The notes under the pieces: generated by a model
Database searches by the model: none
Seen by the model: the letters and a program-made list of their open reading frames with translations, nothing else
What the model was told of the DNA's origin: nothing
Program-made: the position numbers and the translations under genes
Shown here: positions 15,781-23,092 of the stretch, one piece after another
Layout of the letters: every line of letters begins with the position of its first letter
Numbering within the stretch: the first letter of the stretch is position 1
Source of the DNA: Oscillospiraceae bacterium
Lineage (GTDB): Bacteria > Bacillota > Clostridia > Oscillospirales > SIG530
Assembly (NCBI GenBank): GCA_015067075.1
Contig: SVND01000028.1
Span: 1 to 34,458 of the forward strand
Length of the DNA stretch: 34,458 nucleotides
Direction: 5' to 3'

Positions 15781-16245
15781 TCAGTAAAGTTCTTTGTTGG
15801 AAAGCGCTTTTGAAACGGCTTCCCAATTGCTGTTTATCCAAGTAGGATCGTTTTTATTTTCGCCGAAGCTTTCCTTTGTCATTTGCGGCTGTGTCTGACG
15901 TGACGACATGGGCGCCGTGCCTGTCAGACGGGAATCTTCGCAAAAGAGGAAGGGCTTATCCTGGCGAAGCTTTGCTATCTGCTCCGTAACGCCGCATACC
16001 TTCGTGCCGTCAACGGTGATACAGCTTTTGTCGAGCATGGCTTTTACCATGTCGCTGTCGTGTACCGCGCCGCGAAGCTGTGCATCTATTTCCATTTCCA
16101 CGGCAATATCGTGAAGCCGGGCAAGAGCTGCCTGACGTGTTACGTATCGCTGTTCAACGGCGCAGTTTATCTGCTCGCCCAGCTCCTGTGTAAGCTCTGT
16201 GCCGTTTGCCTCAAAAATTTCTTTAAGCCATTCCATTGCTTTCAT
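15781..16245 (-). CDS. Phage scaffolding protein (GP20-like), short form
   Basis: The C-terminal two-thirds show the GP20 scaffold pattern: 'DAQLRGAVHDSDMVKAMLDKSCITVDGTKVCGVTEQIAKLRQDKPFLF', where 'D..AV..ML' and 'G..EQI..L....P.LF' are typical. At 154 residues it is shorter than the usual 180-200, with a reduced N-terminal coiled coil. It overlaps the portal gene by 23 bp. It would guide capsid assembly inside the prohead. The start could also be the in-frame ATG three codons later. Confidence 0.72.
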   Translation of the reverse strand: MKAMEWLKEIFEANGTELTQELGEQINCAVEQRYVTRQAALARLHDIAVEMEIDAQLRGAVHDSDMVKAMLDKSCITVDGTKVCGVTEQIAKLRQDKPFLFCEDSRLTGTAPMSSRQTQPQMTKESFGENKNDPTWINSNWEAVSKALSNKELY

Positions 16246-17635
16246 CGTCCTTTCCTGCTGAGATCTCCGACTTTTTTGCAGTCATTTCCTTTTCAGCATC
16301 CGTTACCCACGGATGGTTTGCGATTATGGTCTTTTCGGAAATCATGCCAGCGCTCTGCTTGCAAGCATCGATAATGTCCTTTTCATTGACGAGCATATCG
16401 CAGTTGAAGATAAATTCCACGCGGCTACCGAAAAGGCTTTTGCCTGTGCGAATAGCAATATCGCTGAATATGAACCAAACAAGCTTGTCCAGCGAAGCGG
16501 AGATCTCGTTTGCAAAGTTGTTGCAGTCAAGCTCCAGGTCGGAATAAATAAAGCGCATTGCAATGCCTGACGGCGCGTTGCCGACGGTCTGCCCCATGGT
16601 GTCAACGCCACGTCCGTTTTTAATAATAGCGGCGCGAAGCATTTTCTCCGCCGTTTCATAAACGGCAGGGTCTACCTTGACCGACAGCGTTTCAACGCCG
16701 CCGTCATCGCATACCTTTACTGCACCGTAAGTGCAAAGATTACGCCTGAATTCGCCTAAGTCCTGACCGTCGTAATTGCGGAGCACGAGAATACTGCTTC
16801 GCGGGTCCTCCTCAATGGCGTTCATCATGTCCGATAAGATCTTGTCATATGCATCGTTGAGGCTTTTGATGGACGAGGTGAGCGTTTTTTCATTCTGATT
16901 ATACTTTATGGGTATAAAGGGAATGATGTCCCACGTCATCTCCGTATCGCCCTTGCGGAAGTGACCGCTTTCAAAGCCTGCTTCAATGTCGGGCAAAAAT
17001 TCGCCGCCGACCTGTATAAACCTGCGCACACCCTCGTGTGTGTAAAACTCCGCTCTGACCAGCACCTGATTTGCGCCGTTTTCATAAACGTCAGTTTCAT
17101 AAACGCGGAGCACTCCGTCAAGCTCCGTATGAGCATCGTCTGCCCAAAAGGGGATCACCTGCTCGGACGGGATAAGCTTTAAACAAAGCTTTCCGTCGTC
17201 GCTGTAATATACGTTCAGCCACGCAATTCCCTTGATTATTGCTTCTGTCCCTGCATTTCGAAGCAAATTCCACATTTTCGTGTCAAAATAACCCTCCAAT
17301 AATTCGGAGACCGATGCATCGTCGCTTTTTATGGAAGGCGTTTTTGAAAGCAAATAGGCTGTTTTCTGGTCAGCTAAAAGCTTTGTAAAATTGCTTTTGC
17401 ATCGATTGTTCGGCACGTTGTCGATCGCTGTTTTAATGCCGTTTTCACCGATGACCTGACGCACGCGGCGTGTAATGTCGCTGTCGCCTGCATAATAGCG
17501 GCTGCCCTCCGCCATTTCTGCCAGCTTTTTCGACGTACGCCATGCGTCGTATTCCGCTTTCAAAAAGCTCGACTGACCGAGATTTTCCGTTCGCGATAAG
17601 GCGATATTCGCCCATATCCTTTCGGTTTCAGTCAT
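16223..17635 (-). CDS. Phage portal protein (SPP1 gp6-like)
   Basis: The 470-residue protein has the SPP1-type portal landmarks: 'YYAGDSDI' near residue 48, 'NNRCKSNFTKLLADQKTAYLL', 'IIPFIPIKYNQNEKTLTSSIKSLNDAYDKILSDMMN' and 'GNAPSGIAMRFIYSDLELDCNNFA' in the clip and stem region. It forms the dodecameric channel for DNA packaging. AAAGGAG precedes the ATG by seven bases. It is the first gene of the block. Terminase genes, which normally lie directly upstream, are missing and replaced by a hairpin RNA element and repeats. The MuF-like minor head protein usually found after the portal is also missing. Confidence 0.92.
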   Translation of the reverse strand: MTETERIWANIALSRTENLGQSSFLKAEYDAWRTSKKLAEMAEGSRYYAGDSDITRRVRQVIGENGIKTAIDNVPNNRCKSNFTKLLADQKTAYLLSKTPSIKSDDASVSELLEGYFDTKMWNLLRNAGTEAIIKGIAWLNVYYSDDGKLCLKLIPSEQVIPFWADDAHTELDGVLRVYETDVYENGANQVLVRAEFYTHEGVRRFIQVGGEFLPDIEAGFESGHFRKGDTEMTWDIIPFIPIKYNQNEKTLTSSIKSLNDAYDKILSDMMNAIEEDPRSSILVLRNYDGQDLGEFRRNLCTYGAVKVCDDGGVETLSVKVDPAVYETAEKMLRAAIIKNGRGVDTMGQTVGNAPSGIAMRFIYSDLELDCNNFANEISASLDKLVWFIFSDIAIRTGKSLFGSRVEFIFNCDMLVNEKDIIDACKQSAGMISEKTIIANHPWVTDAEKEMTAKKSEISAGKDDESNGMA

Positions 17636-17673
17636 AAAAATCTCCTTTCGTCTGTTCTCGCGGCTTTCCCTGC

Positions 17674-17733
17674 AAAAAAGCCGTGTACCGAAGTCTCCTT
17701 ACCGGTCAGAAGACTGTTTTCCCCGGCACGGCT
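17674..17733 (-). ncRNA. Candidate structured RNA or transcription attenuator before the portal gene
   Basis: Read on the minus strand: GCCGTG (17727-17732) pairs with CACGGC (17680-17685), the next CCG with CGG across a 2-base bulge, and AGTCTTCT (17708-17715) with AGGAGACT (17692-17699), closing an 8-base loop GACCGGTA. Six T residues follow at 17674-17679. It is an elaborate terminator-like hairpin 39 bp before the portal start. The loop contains the self-complementary ACCGGT and could pair with CCGG in the 5' side or with a second molecule. It could be the terminator of a lost upstream terminase gene, an attenuator or a small RNA. No clear promoter was found upstream. Confidence 0.45.
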
Positions 17734-17937
17734 ATATATTACAGCTTAATTTTGGACAAAAGCTGACACGATGCGAAAAAAAATTAAAAAAATTTTCACT
17801 TTCGAATGATGAAAATCACGATAAAACTTACGGCAATGTTTTCGATCCCTCAGTCTTTTATATGGCTACTCTCAAGGCAAAGTAGGGATGAACTGCGTTC
17901 GTCTGCGCATTCCAAGACGAGCTTTGTTTACGCATGC

Positions 17938-17957
17938 GGGCGATTCATGAATCGCCC
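17938..17957. repeat. Perfect 20-bp palindrome
   Basis: GGGCGATTCATGAATCGCCC is its own reverse complement and is followed by ACTAC. Similar GATTCATGAATC palindromes next to CTAC words are widespread in gut Clostridia genomes. Confidence 0.7.
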
Positions 17958-17983
17958 ACTACTTACAAAACCACTACTTTTTT

Positions 17984-18008
17984 GGACAGTCGGGACGCCT
18001 GTCCCTAC
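17984..18008. repeat. Short dispersed palindromic repeat, copy 2
   Basis: GGACAGTC, GGGACGCC and TGTCCCTAC form an imperfect inverted repeat matching 277-302. Confidence 0.6.
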
Positions 18009-18047
18009 GGTGGAAAAATGCGATGAAAGAGGGCGTGAATATGAAAA

Positions 18048-18083
18048 AAAGCTCACCGCAATCTGATGCGGTGAGCTTTGCAA
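18048..18083 (-). terminator. Terminator of the trans-editing gene pair
   Basis: A perfect 13-bp stem (18048-18060 with 18067-18079) and a 6-base loop are followed on the minus strand by seven T residues, 17 bp past the ybaK stop. Confidence 0.85.
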
Positions 18084-18096
18084 ACGGATATATAAT

Positions 18097-18564
18097 TTAT
18101 ACGCAAAGGTCGGTTATCTGCAAGCGTATGACCTTTTGAAGCGACGACAGGGGAAGCTCCACCTGATAGCCTATCTTACCGGCGCTGAACATAATGGTGT
18201 TGAAATCCTGCGCTGTAGTATGGATAGCCGTCGGGAAGAACTTTTTCATTCCGATAGGGGAGCAACCGCCGTGAATATAGCCCGTCAACGGCAAAAGCTC
18301 CTTTGACTTTATCATTTCAATTTTCTTTTCACCCACAGCCTTCGCCGCCTTTTTTAAGTCCAGCTCGCGGCATACGGGAATAATAAATACATAATATTTA
18401 TTGGGCGAGCCGACGGTGACGAGCGTTTTGAAAACCATGTCGGGATCCTGTCCCAAGACGGCGGCAACCTCTGCGCCGCTGATAGCGTCGGTGTCGGCGT
18501 ATGTATGAGCCTTATACTCTATCTTTTTTTGATCGAGCACTCGCATTACGTTTGTTTTTTCCAT
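18097..18564 (-). CDS. ybaK: Cys-tRNA(Pro)/Cys-tRNA(Cys) deacylase, YbaK/EbsC type
   Basis: YbaK hydrolyses Cys mischarged on tRNA(Pro). The 155-residue protein has the family landmarks 'KTLVTVG', a conserved Lys in 'ELDLKKAAKAVGEKKIEM', and 'LTGYIHGGCSPIGMKK', the substrate-pocket glycine-rich loop. It ends with the 'AGKIGYQVELPLSSLQKV' strand. Length and motifs are complete. It follows the ProX-like gene by 9 bp and ends in a strong terminator, so the two editing proteins form one transcription unit. Confidence 0.93.
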   Translation of the reverse strand: MEKTNVMRVLDQKKIEYKAHTYADTDAISGAEVAAVLGQDPDMVFKTLVTVGSPNKYYVFIIPVCRELDLKKAAKAVGEKKIEMIKSKELLPLTGYIHGGCSPIGMKKFFPTAIHTTAQDFNTIMFSAGKIGYQVELPLSSLQKVIRLQITDLCV

Positions 18565-18573
18565 ATGTACCTC

Positions 18574-19110
18574 TCAAAGCTTGACCATTTGCGGCTCGTG
18601 TGCCAGCGCAGGGATTATTTTATCCATCATATCGGATGTTTTTATGCGCAGACTTGACGTGTTTATGCAGGGGTGACAGCCAATATACTCACCGTTTAAA
18701 ACATCCTCGTCGATGAGCAAGCGCACTTTGTTTTCCTTGTCGTTCATAAGCCCTAAAATGCTTACGGACCCCGGTGTTATATCAAGGTAGCGGAGCATAT
18801 GCTCCTCGCCTGCAAAGGAAAGACGGGATGAGCCGATCTGGGCGGAAATGTCCTTCGTTTTGAATTTTTTATCGCCCGGTATCATTAAAAGATAAAAATC
18901 AGTTTCCTGCCTATTGCAAAGGAAAAGATTTTTACATATTGTAGCGCCCAGTGTCCGATCTATCTGCTCACAAATTTCCATCGTCATTGCCGCTTCGTGA
19001 TCCACGCGCATATATTCGACTCCCAGCGAGTCCAAAAGATCGTAGACGCGCATCTCCTTTTCCAAACGCCCTTCAGTGGAAGCAGGTCTGCCTTTTTCCA
19101 AAATCATCAT
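18574..19110 (-). CDS. ProX-like prolyl-tRNA trans-editing protein (YbaK/ProRS-associated domain)
   Basis: This stand-alone relative of the prolyl-tRNA synthetase editing domain probably hydrolyses Ala-tRNA(Pro) or a similar mischarged tRNA. It contains 'YDLLDSLGVEYMRVDHEAAMTM', 'GATICKNLFLCNRQ', 'FYLLMIPGDKKFKTKDI', 'ITPGSVSILGLMNDKENKV' and 'YIGCHPCINTSSLRI', the usual order of the family. The start at ATG 19110 is chosen because homologues begin near this 'MILEKGRPAS' segment and AAGG lies 9 bases upstream. A TTG at 19137 behind AAAGGAG is a real alternative, and the frame is open to 19155. Confidence 0.88.
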   Translation of the reverse strand: MMILEKGRPASTEGRLEKEMRVYDLLDSLGVEYMRVDHEAAMTMEICEQIDRTLGATICKNLFLCNRQETDFYLLMIPGDKKFKTKDISAQIGSSRLSFAGEEHMLRYLDITPGSVSILGLMNDKENKVRLLIDEDVLNGEYIGCHPCINTSSLRIKTSDMMDKIIPALAHEPQMVKL

Positions 19111-19164
19111 TTCTTTTTGCCTTGCGAAAGGGTGCAAAGCTCTCCTTTTATACATTGTTTTTTT

Positions 19165-19193
19165 ATTTTAAACCAATACAGTAAAAAAATCAA
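19165..19193 (-). promoter_or_regulatory. Promoter of the ProX-ybaK pair
   Basis: Minus strand: TTGATT (19188-19193), 17 bp, TAAAAT (19165-19170). Confidence 0.55.
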
Positions 19194-19234
19194 TAAAAAT
19201 TCGTAATATTTTTTTAAATATTTTCGTTTGGCTC

Positions 19235-19263
19235 TTTACAAAAAGCAAAGTTTGTGATATATT
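19235..19263 (+). promoter_or_regulatory. Distal promoter of the [2Fe-2S] gene
   Basis: TTTACA (19235-19240), 17 bp, TATATT (19258-19263). It would give a leader of about 235 nt. Confidence 0.5.
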
Positions 19264-19373
19264 TAACATACACAGAGCAAGCAGACAGGCTTAGCCGTTT
19301 TTCGGCAAAAGCCGCGCCTATTATTTGTGTCGCAAAGAAAGAAGAAAAAATAATAAAAAAATCGAAAAAGGTC

Positions 19374-19402
19374 TTTTCAAAAGGAATAAAGTGTGATATA
19401 AT
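19374..19402 (+). promoter_or_regulatory. Proximal promoter of the [2Fe-2S] gene
   Basis: TATAAT (19397-19402) preceded by TGA (extended -10), with a weak TTTTCA at 17-bp spacing. Confidence 0.6.
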
Positions 19403-19436
19403 AGTAGGGTTGATAAAAAATTATCATACTTGAGAA

Positions 19437-19453
19437 TGTTTAAAATTTAACAA
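19437..19453. promoter_or_regulatory. Candidate Rex (NADH/NAD+ sensor) operator
   Basis: TGTTTAAAATTTAACAA is an imperfect AT-rich palindrome. The right half (TTAACAA) matches the Rex half-site exactly, but the spacing is shorter than the usual 18-20 bp site. It lies between the promoter and the start codon, where binding would block transcription. Confidence 0.3.
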
Positions 19454-19504
19454 TTTAAATAAAGGCTTTCCGTCGCAGACGGAAGCTGAGGGAGGAAAGA
19501 AAAA

Positions 19505-19744
19505 ATGAAAATTACCGTATGTATCGGAAGTGCGTGTCACCTTAAGGGGTCGGGAAGAGTTGTTGACGCTCTTCACAGACTTATCGCTGAAAACGGCGTC
19601 GGCGACAAGGTTGAGCTCGGCGGTGCTTTTTGCACGGGCAACTGCCAGCAGGGCGTTTGCGTAACCATCGGAGAGCAGGTCTTTTCTGTGACTGATGAAA
19701 CGGCAGAGGAGTTTTTCAAAACACAGGTTCTTGCAAATTTATAA
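19505..19744 (+). CDS. Thioredoxin-fold [2Fe-2S] protein (NuoE-like domain, stand-alone)
   Basis: The 79-residue protein consists only of the thioredoxin-like [2Fe-2S] ferredoxin domain found in NuoE/HydA-associated subunits. Cys6 and Cys11 in 'CIGSACHLKGS' plus Cys43 and Cys47 in 'FCTGNCQQG' give the C-x4-C...C-x3-C pattern, and Cys52 is an extra. GGGAGGAAAG precedes the ATG. It lies 184 bp upstream of the dehydrogenase-fumarase-Hdr-fumarate reductase operon. It may serve as a soluble electron carrier or partner of the Flx module, but this is context only. No NuoF or HydB-like partner is in the window. Confidence 0.85.
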   Translation: MKITVCIGSACHLKGSGRVVDALHRLIAENGVGDKVELGGAFCTGNCQQGVCVTIGEQVFSVTDETAEEFFKTQVLANL

Positions 19745-19821
19745 AAGTTGCGGATAACGGCGAAAAAACGCTGTTTAAGGAGCTTTTCGGAGATATTTGC
19801 GAATATACGGAGAGTAAAAAC

Positions 19822-19851
19822 TTTGCAAAAATCCGAAAAGAGTAGTATAAT
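19822..19851 (+). promoter_or_regulatory. Promoter of the malate-to-succinate operon
   Basis: TTTGCA (19822-19827), 18 bp, TATAAT (19846-19851), 77 bp before the dehydrogenase ATG. A 9-bp inverted repeat (CTTTTCGGA at 19783-19791 and TCCGAAAAG at 19832-19840) has its second arm inside the promoter spacer, a suitable place for a repressor or looped control. Confidence 0.6.
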
Positions 19852-19928
19852 AATCAATTGGTCGAAACTTAAATTTTTATGTAAATTAGGATGCTGTCAG
19901 CGTTCTGAATAATGAAAAGGAGAAAACT

Positions 19929-20873
19929 ATGAACAAGATTACAATCATCGGAACCGGAAGCGTAGGTTCCACCATCGCTTACACTCTTACAATTTCTTCT
20001 CTTGCCTCCGAGATCGTTATGATCGACATCAACGGCGAGAAGGCAATGGGCGAAGCTCTTGATATACGTCAGGGTACACCCTTTACAAATTCCTGCAACA
20101 TCTATGCTGGCAGTTATGCAGATGCAGTAGGCTCTGACATCGTTATTCTTACATCCGGTGTTGCAAGAAAGCCCGGTCAGACAAGACTTGATCTTGCTCA
20201 GATAAACGTAAACATCACAAAGAGCATCATCCCCGAAATTACAAAGTATGCACCTGACGCAACTTATATCATCGTAAGCAATCCCGTTGATATTCTTACA
20301 TATACATTCTGCAAGTATTCAGGACTTCCCCAGTCCCGCATTATCGGTTCCGGTACGTTGCTTGACACGGCTCGTCTTCGTTCAAGACTTTCCGAGTACT
20401 ATTCCATCAACCAGCAGAACGTACATGCATATGTTTTCGGTGAACACGGCGATTCTGCTTTCGTTCCCTGGTCCTTTGCAAACATTTCCAACGTCCCCAT
20501 CGACGAGTATCACGATTCCGTTCTCAAGGCTGACAAGATATATCCCGAGCTCAAAAAGGATGAGGTTGAGGAATACGTTCGCAAGTCCGGTGCCCGCGTT
20601 ATCCAGAGAAAGGGCGCAACGTTCTATGCAGTATCCGTTTCCGTTTGCCACCTTTGCAAGTGCCTTCTCAACGGTATTGACACAACTCTTACAGTTTCCA
20701 CAATGCTTAACGGCGAATACGGAATCAGTGACGTTTGCTTGAGCCTTCTCAACATCGTAGGCCGCGAAGGTGCACACAGTAAGATACTTCTTCCTCTTAA
20801 CGATGAAGAGCTCGTTGCTCTTAACAAGAGCGCTGACACTCTCAAGCAGATCATCAACGGTATTGAATGGTAA
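19929..20873 (+). CDS. L-lactate/malate dehydrogenase family protein, malate-type specificity residue
   Basis: This is an NAD-dependent 2-hydroxyacid dehydrogenase of the LDH/MDH superfamily, 314 residues. 'GTGSVGS' (8-14) binds NAD and Asp33 the adenosine ribose. Catalytic His173 lies in 'GEHGDS', with Asp146 and Arg149 in 'LDTARLR' and Arg86 in the mobile loop. The loop reads 'ARKPGQTRLDL': the residue equivalent to LDH Gln102 is Arg80. In this superfamily Gln there gives lactate dehydrogenase and Arg gives malate dehydrogenase, although the later 'KGATFY' segment is LDH-like. Automatic annotation would say L-lactate dehydrogenase. Its position 39 bp before fumarase in a fumarate-reducing operon favours oxaloacetate reduction to malate. 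AAAAGGAG precedes the ATG. Confidence 0.9.
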   Translation: MNKITIIGTGSVGSTIAYTLTISSLASEIVMIDINGEKAMGEALDIRQGTPFTNSCNIYAGSYADAVGSDIVILTSGVARKPGQTRLDLAQINVNITKSIIPEITKYAPDATYIIVSNPVDILTYTFCKYSGLPQSRIIGSGTLLDTARLRSRLSEYYSINQQNVHAYVFGEHGDSAFVPWSFANISNVPIDEYHDSVLKADKIYPELKKDEVEEYVRKSGARVIQRKGATFYAVSVSVCHLCKCLLNGIDTTLTVSTMLNGEYGISDVCLSLLNIVGREGAHSKILLPLNDEELVALNKSADTLKQIINGIEW

Positions 20874-20912
20874 TATATATAGGTAATATAATATTTGTGA
20901 GGTTAATCAGAT

Positions 20913-22289
20913 ATGGAATATCGTATTGAACACGATTCTATGGGCGAAGTCAAGGTGCCTGCAGATAAGCTTTGGGGTGCACAGACAGAGCGCAGCCATG
21001 AGAATTTCGAGATCGGCGTAGGCATTGAAACCATGCCCGGTGAAATAATTCATGCGTTTGGTATTTTGAAAAAAGCGGCAGCTATCGCAAACGGAGCTCT
21101 TCGCCCCGAAAAGATGACTCAGGCAAAGCTTGATGCTATTTCTCAGGCTTGTGACGAGGTCATCAGCGGTAAGCTTTGCGAGCATTTCCCCCTCGTAGTA
21201 TGGCAGACAGGCTCGGGCACACAGTCCAACATGAACTCCAACGAGGTTATTGCAAACCGCGGCAATCAGATAGCGGGCGAGAAGATACTTCATCCCAACG
21301 ATGACGTAAACATGAGCCAGTCCTCCAACGATACGTTCCCCACGGCTATGCATATTGCCGCCGTGCTTATGATCGAGGATAAGCTTATCCCCGCCGCACA
21401 GACACTTATTGATACGTTTATCAGACTTGAAGCTGAAAACGAAGGCATCGTAAAGAGCGGACGTACTCATCTTCAGGATGCAACTCCCATCAAATTCAGC
21501 CAGGAGATCAGCGGCTGGCGTTCCAGCCTTGAGCGCGACGTTGAGCTTCTCAAGATCGCTGTAAAGCCTCTTTACGAGCTTGCTCTCGGCGGTACGGCTG
21601 TCGGTACGGGACTTAACGCTCCCAAGGGCTTTGCTGAAAAGGTCGCTGCTGAAGTTGCTGCTCTTACAGGTAAGCCGTTTATCACAGCGGAAAACAAGTT
21701 CCACGCTCTCACATCCAAGGATGAGCTTGTATTTGCCCACGGCGCTATCAAGGCACTTGCGGCAGATATGATGAAGATAGCAAACGACGTTCGTTGGCTT
21801 GCAAGCGGTCCCCGTGACGGTCTCGGCGAAATATTCATTCCCGAAAATGAGCCCGGCTCTTCTATCATGCCCGGCAAGGTAAACCCGACACAGTGCGAGG
21901 CTGTAACCATGGTTGCCGTTCAGGTAATGGGCAACGATGTTGCCGTAGGCATTGCCGCATCGCAGGGTAACTTTGAGCTTAACGTATTTATGCCCGTTTG
22001 CATCTATAACTTCCTTCAGTCGGGAAGACTTCTTGCTGAAGCTATCCTTTCCTTCAACAAGAACTGTGCAGTAGGCATCAAGGCAAATAAAGAAAAAATG
22101 CACCATAACCTTCACAATTCTCTCATGCTCGTCACAGCGCTCAATCCGTATATCGGATATGAAAACGCCGCGAAGACAGCGAAGAAGGCATTCCGTGATA
22201 ATATCTCCTTGAAGGAGGCTTGCGTCGAGCTTGGCTTCTTGACAGCAGAAAAGTTTGACGAGGTATTCCATCCGGAGCAAATGGTATAA
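20913..22289 (+). CDS. fumC: Class II fumarate hydratase
   Basis: FumC interconverts malate and fumarate without an iron-sulfur cluster. The 458-residue length is standard. The signature '[16 protein letters not shown]' lies near residues 315-330, with '[14 protein letters not shown]' and '[11 protein letters not shown]' and '[11 protein letters not shown]' forming the other active-site regions. The start is preceded by GTGAGG. It is the second gene of the operon, 14 bp before hdrB. Here it would supply fumarate for the downstream fumarate reductase. The iron-free class II type is unusual for a strict anaerobe, many of which use class I enzymes. Confidence 0.95.
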   Translation: MEYRIEHDSMGEVKVPADKLWGAQTERSHENFEIGVGIETMPGEIIHAFGILKKAAAIANGALRPEKMTQAKLDAISQACDEVISGKLCEHFPLVVWQTGSGTQSNMNSNEVIANRGNQIAGEKILHPNDDVNMSQSSNDTFPTAMHIAAVLMIEDKLIPAAQTLIDTFIRLEAENEGIVKSGRTHLQDATPIKFSQEISGWRSSLERDVELLKIAVKPLYELALGGTAVGTGLNAPKGFAEKVAAEVAALTGKPFITAENKFHALTSKDELVFAHGAIKALAADMMKIANDVRWLASGPRDGLGEIFIPENEPGSSIMPGKVNPTQCEAVTMVAVQVMGNDVAVGIAASQGNFELNVFMPVCIYNFLQSGRLLAEAILSFNKNCAVGIKANKEKMHHNLHNSLMLVTALNPYIGYENAAKTAKKAFRDNISLKEACVELGFLTAEKFDEVFHPEQMV

Positions 22290-22303
22290 AGGAGGAGCTT
22301 AAA

Positions 22304-23092
22304 ATGAAAGTAAGCTATTTTCCGGGCTGTACCTTAAAAAATAAGGCGATCGACCTCGATAATTACGCTCGCTTGAGCGCCGAGGCTCTCGGAATTACTT
22401 TGGAAGAAATCGAAAATTGGCAATGCTGCGGCGGCGTATTTACCACATCCAAGGATGAGGTCGCAACGAAGCTGTCCTCCGTGCGCGCTCTTAAAGCGGC
22501 ACAGGATAAGGCTCAGCCCCTTGTAACAGTATGCTCCGCTTGCCACAACGTAATAAAACAGACGAACAGCGCAATGCAAAACGACGGCGAATTTGCAAGC
22601 AAGGTCAACCGTTATATGGCTGACGATCAGTATTACGGCGGTACAAGAGTATATCATTACCTTGAAATGCTTCGCGATCTCGTCGGTTTTGAAAACATAA
22701 AGGCAAAGGTCGTAAATCCTCTTACAGGTAAGAAGATCGGCGCATATTACGGCTGTCTGCTTCTCAGACCCAATACGGTCATGCAGATGGACGATCCTGA
22801 AAATCCCAGCATAATTGAGGACTTTATCCGCGCTATCGGCGCAGAGCCCGTCGTATATCCCTACCGTAACGAATGCTGCGGCGGATATATCGCAATGGAG
22901 AGCCCTGAATTTGCAAAGAAAAAGAGCAAAGCAGTTGTAAACAGCGCCGCAAAGGCAGGCTGTGACTGCATCGTTACGGCATGTCCCCTTTGCAAGTACA
23001 ACCTTGTAAAGAATACGTCCGACGTGCCCGTAATATATTTCACAGAGCTGCTTGCGCAGGCTCTCGGAGTAAAGGAGGATACAAATGAGTAA
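22304..23092 (+). CDS. hdrB: HdrB-like subunit with two CCG domains
   Basis: HdrB of heterodisulfide reductase carries two CX(31-39)CCX(33-34)CXXC (CCG) motifs that bind noncubane [4Fe-4S] clusters. Both are complete: Cys9, Cys41-Cys42, Cys77, Cys80 and Cys151, Cys191-Cys192, Cys227, Cys230. The 262-residue protein is close to methanogen HdrB (about 290). It would hold the high-potential end of the electron path. In a bacterium without coenzyme M/B a heterodisulfide is not expected, and the neighbouring fumarate reductase is the probable acceptor. GGAGG precedes the ATG; the 3' end overlaps hdrC by 8 bp. Confidence 0.93.
   Translation: MKVSYFPGCTLKNKAIDLDNYARLSAEALGITLEEIENWQCCGGVFTTSKDEVATKLSSVRALKAAQDKAQPLVTVCSACHNVIKQTNSAMQNDGEFASKVNRYMADDQYYGGTRVYHYLEMLRDLVGFENIKAKVVNPLTGKKIGAYYGCLLLRPNTVMQMDDPENPSIIEDFIRAIGAEPVVYPYRNECCGGYIAMESPEFAKKKSKAVVNSAAKAGCDCIVTACPLCKYNLVKNTSDVPVIYFTELLAQALGVKEDTNE

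Larger units (their letters stand above)
17734..18047. other. Gene-free stretch with palindromic repeats
   Basis: No supported gene is present. The region holds an AT-rich segment (17760-17800), a perfect 20-bp palindrome at 17938-17957 and a REP-like repeat at 17984-18008. Confidence 0.45.
19156..19504. other. Intergenic control region before the redox genes
   Basis: It contains the divergent promoter of the ProX-ybaK pair and two plus-strand promoters (19235-19263 and 19374-19402). A small hairpin (GCCG...CGGC, about 19294-19307) lies between them and a Rex-like operator candidate at 19437-19453. No open frame was supported. Confidence 0.5.

Noticed and set aside
20907-22280. A 457-codon open frame opposite fumC
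   Set aside because: It mirrors the highly biased fumC codons; no motif, no promoter or ribosome site.
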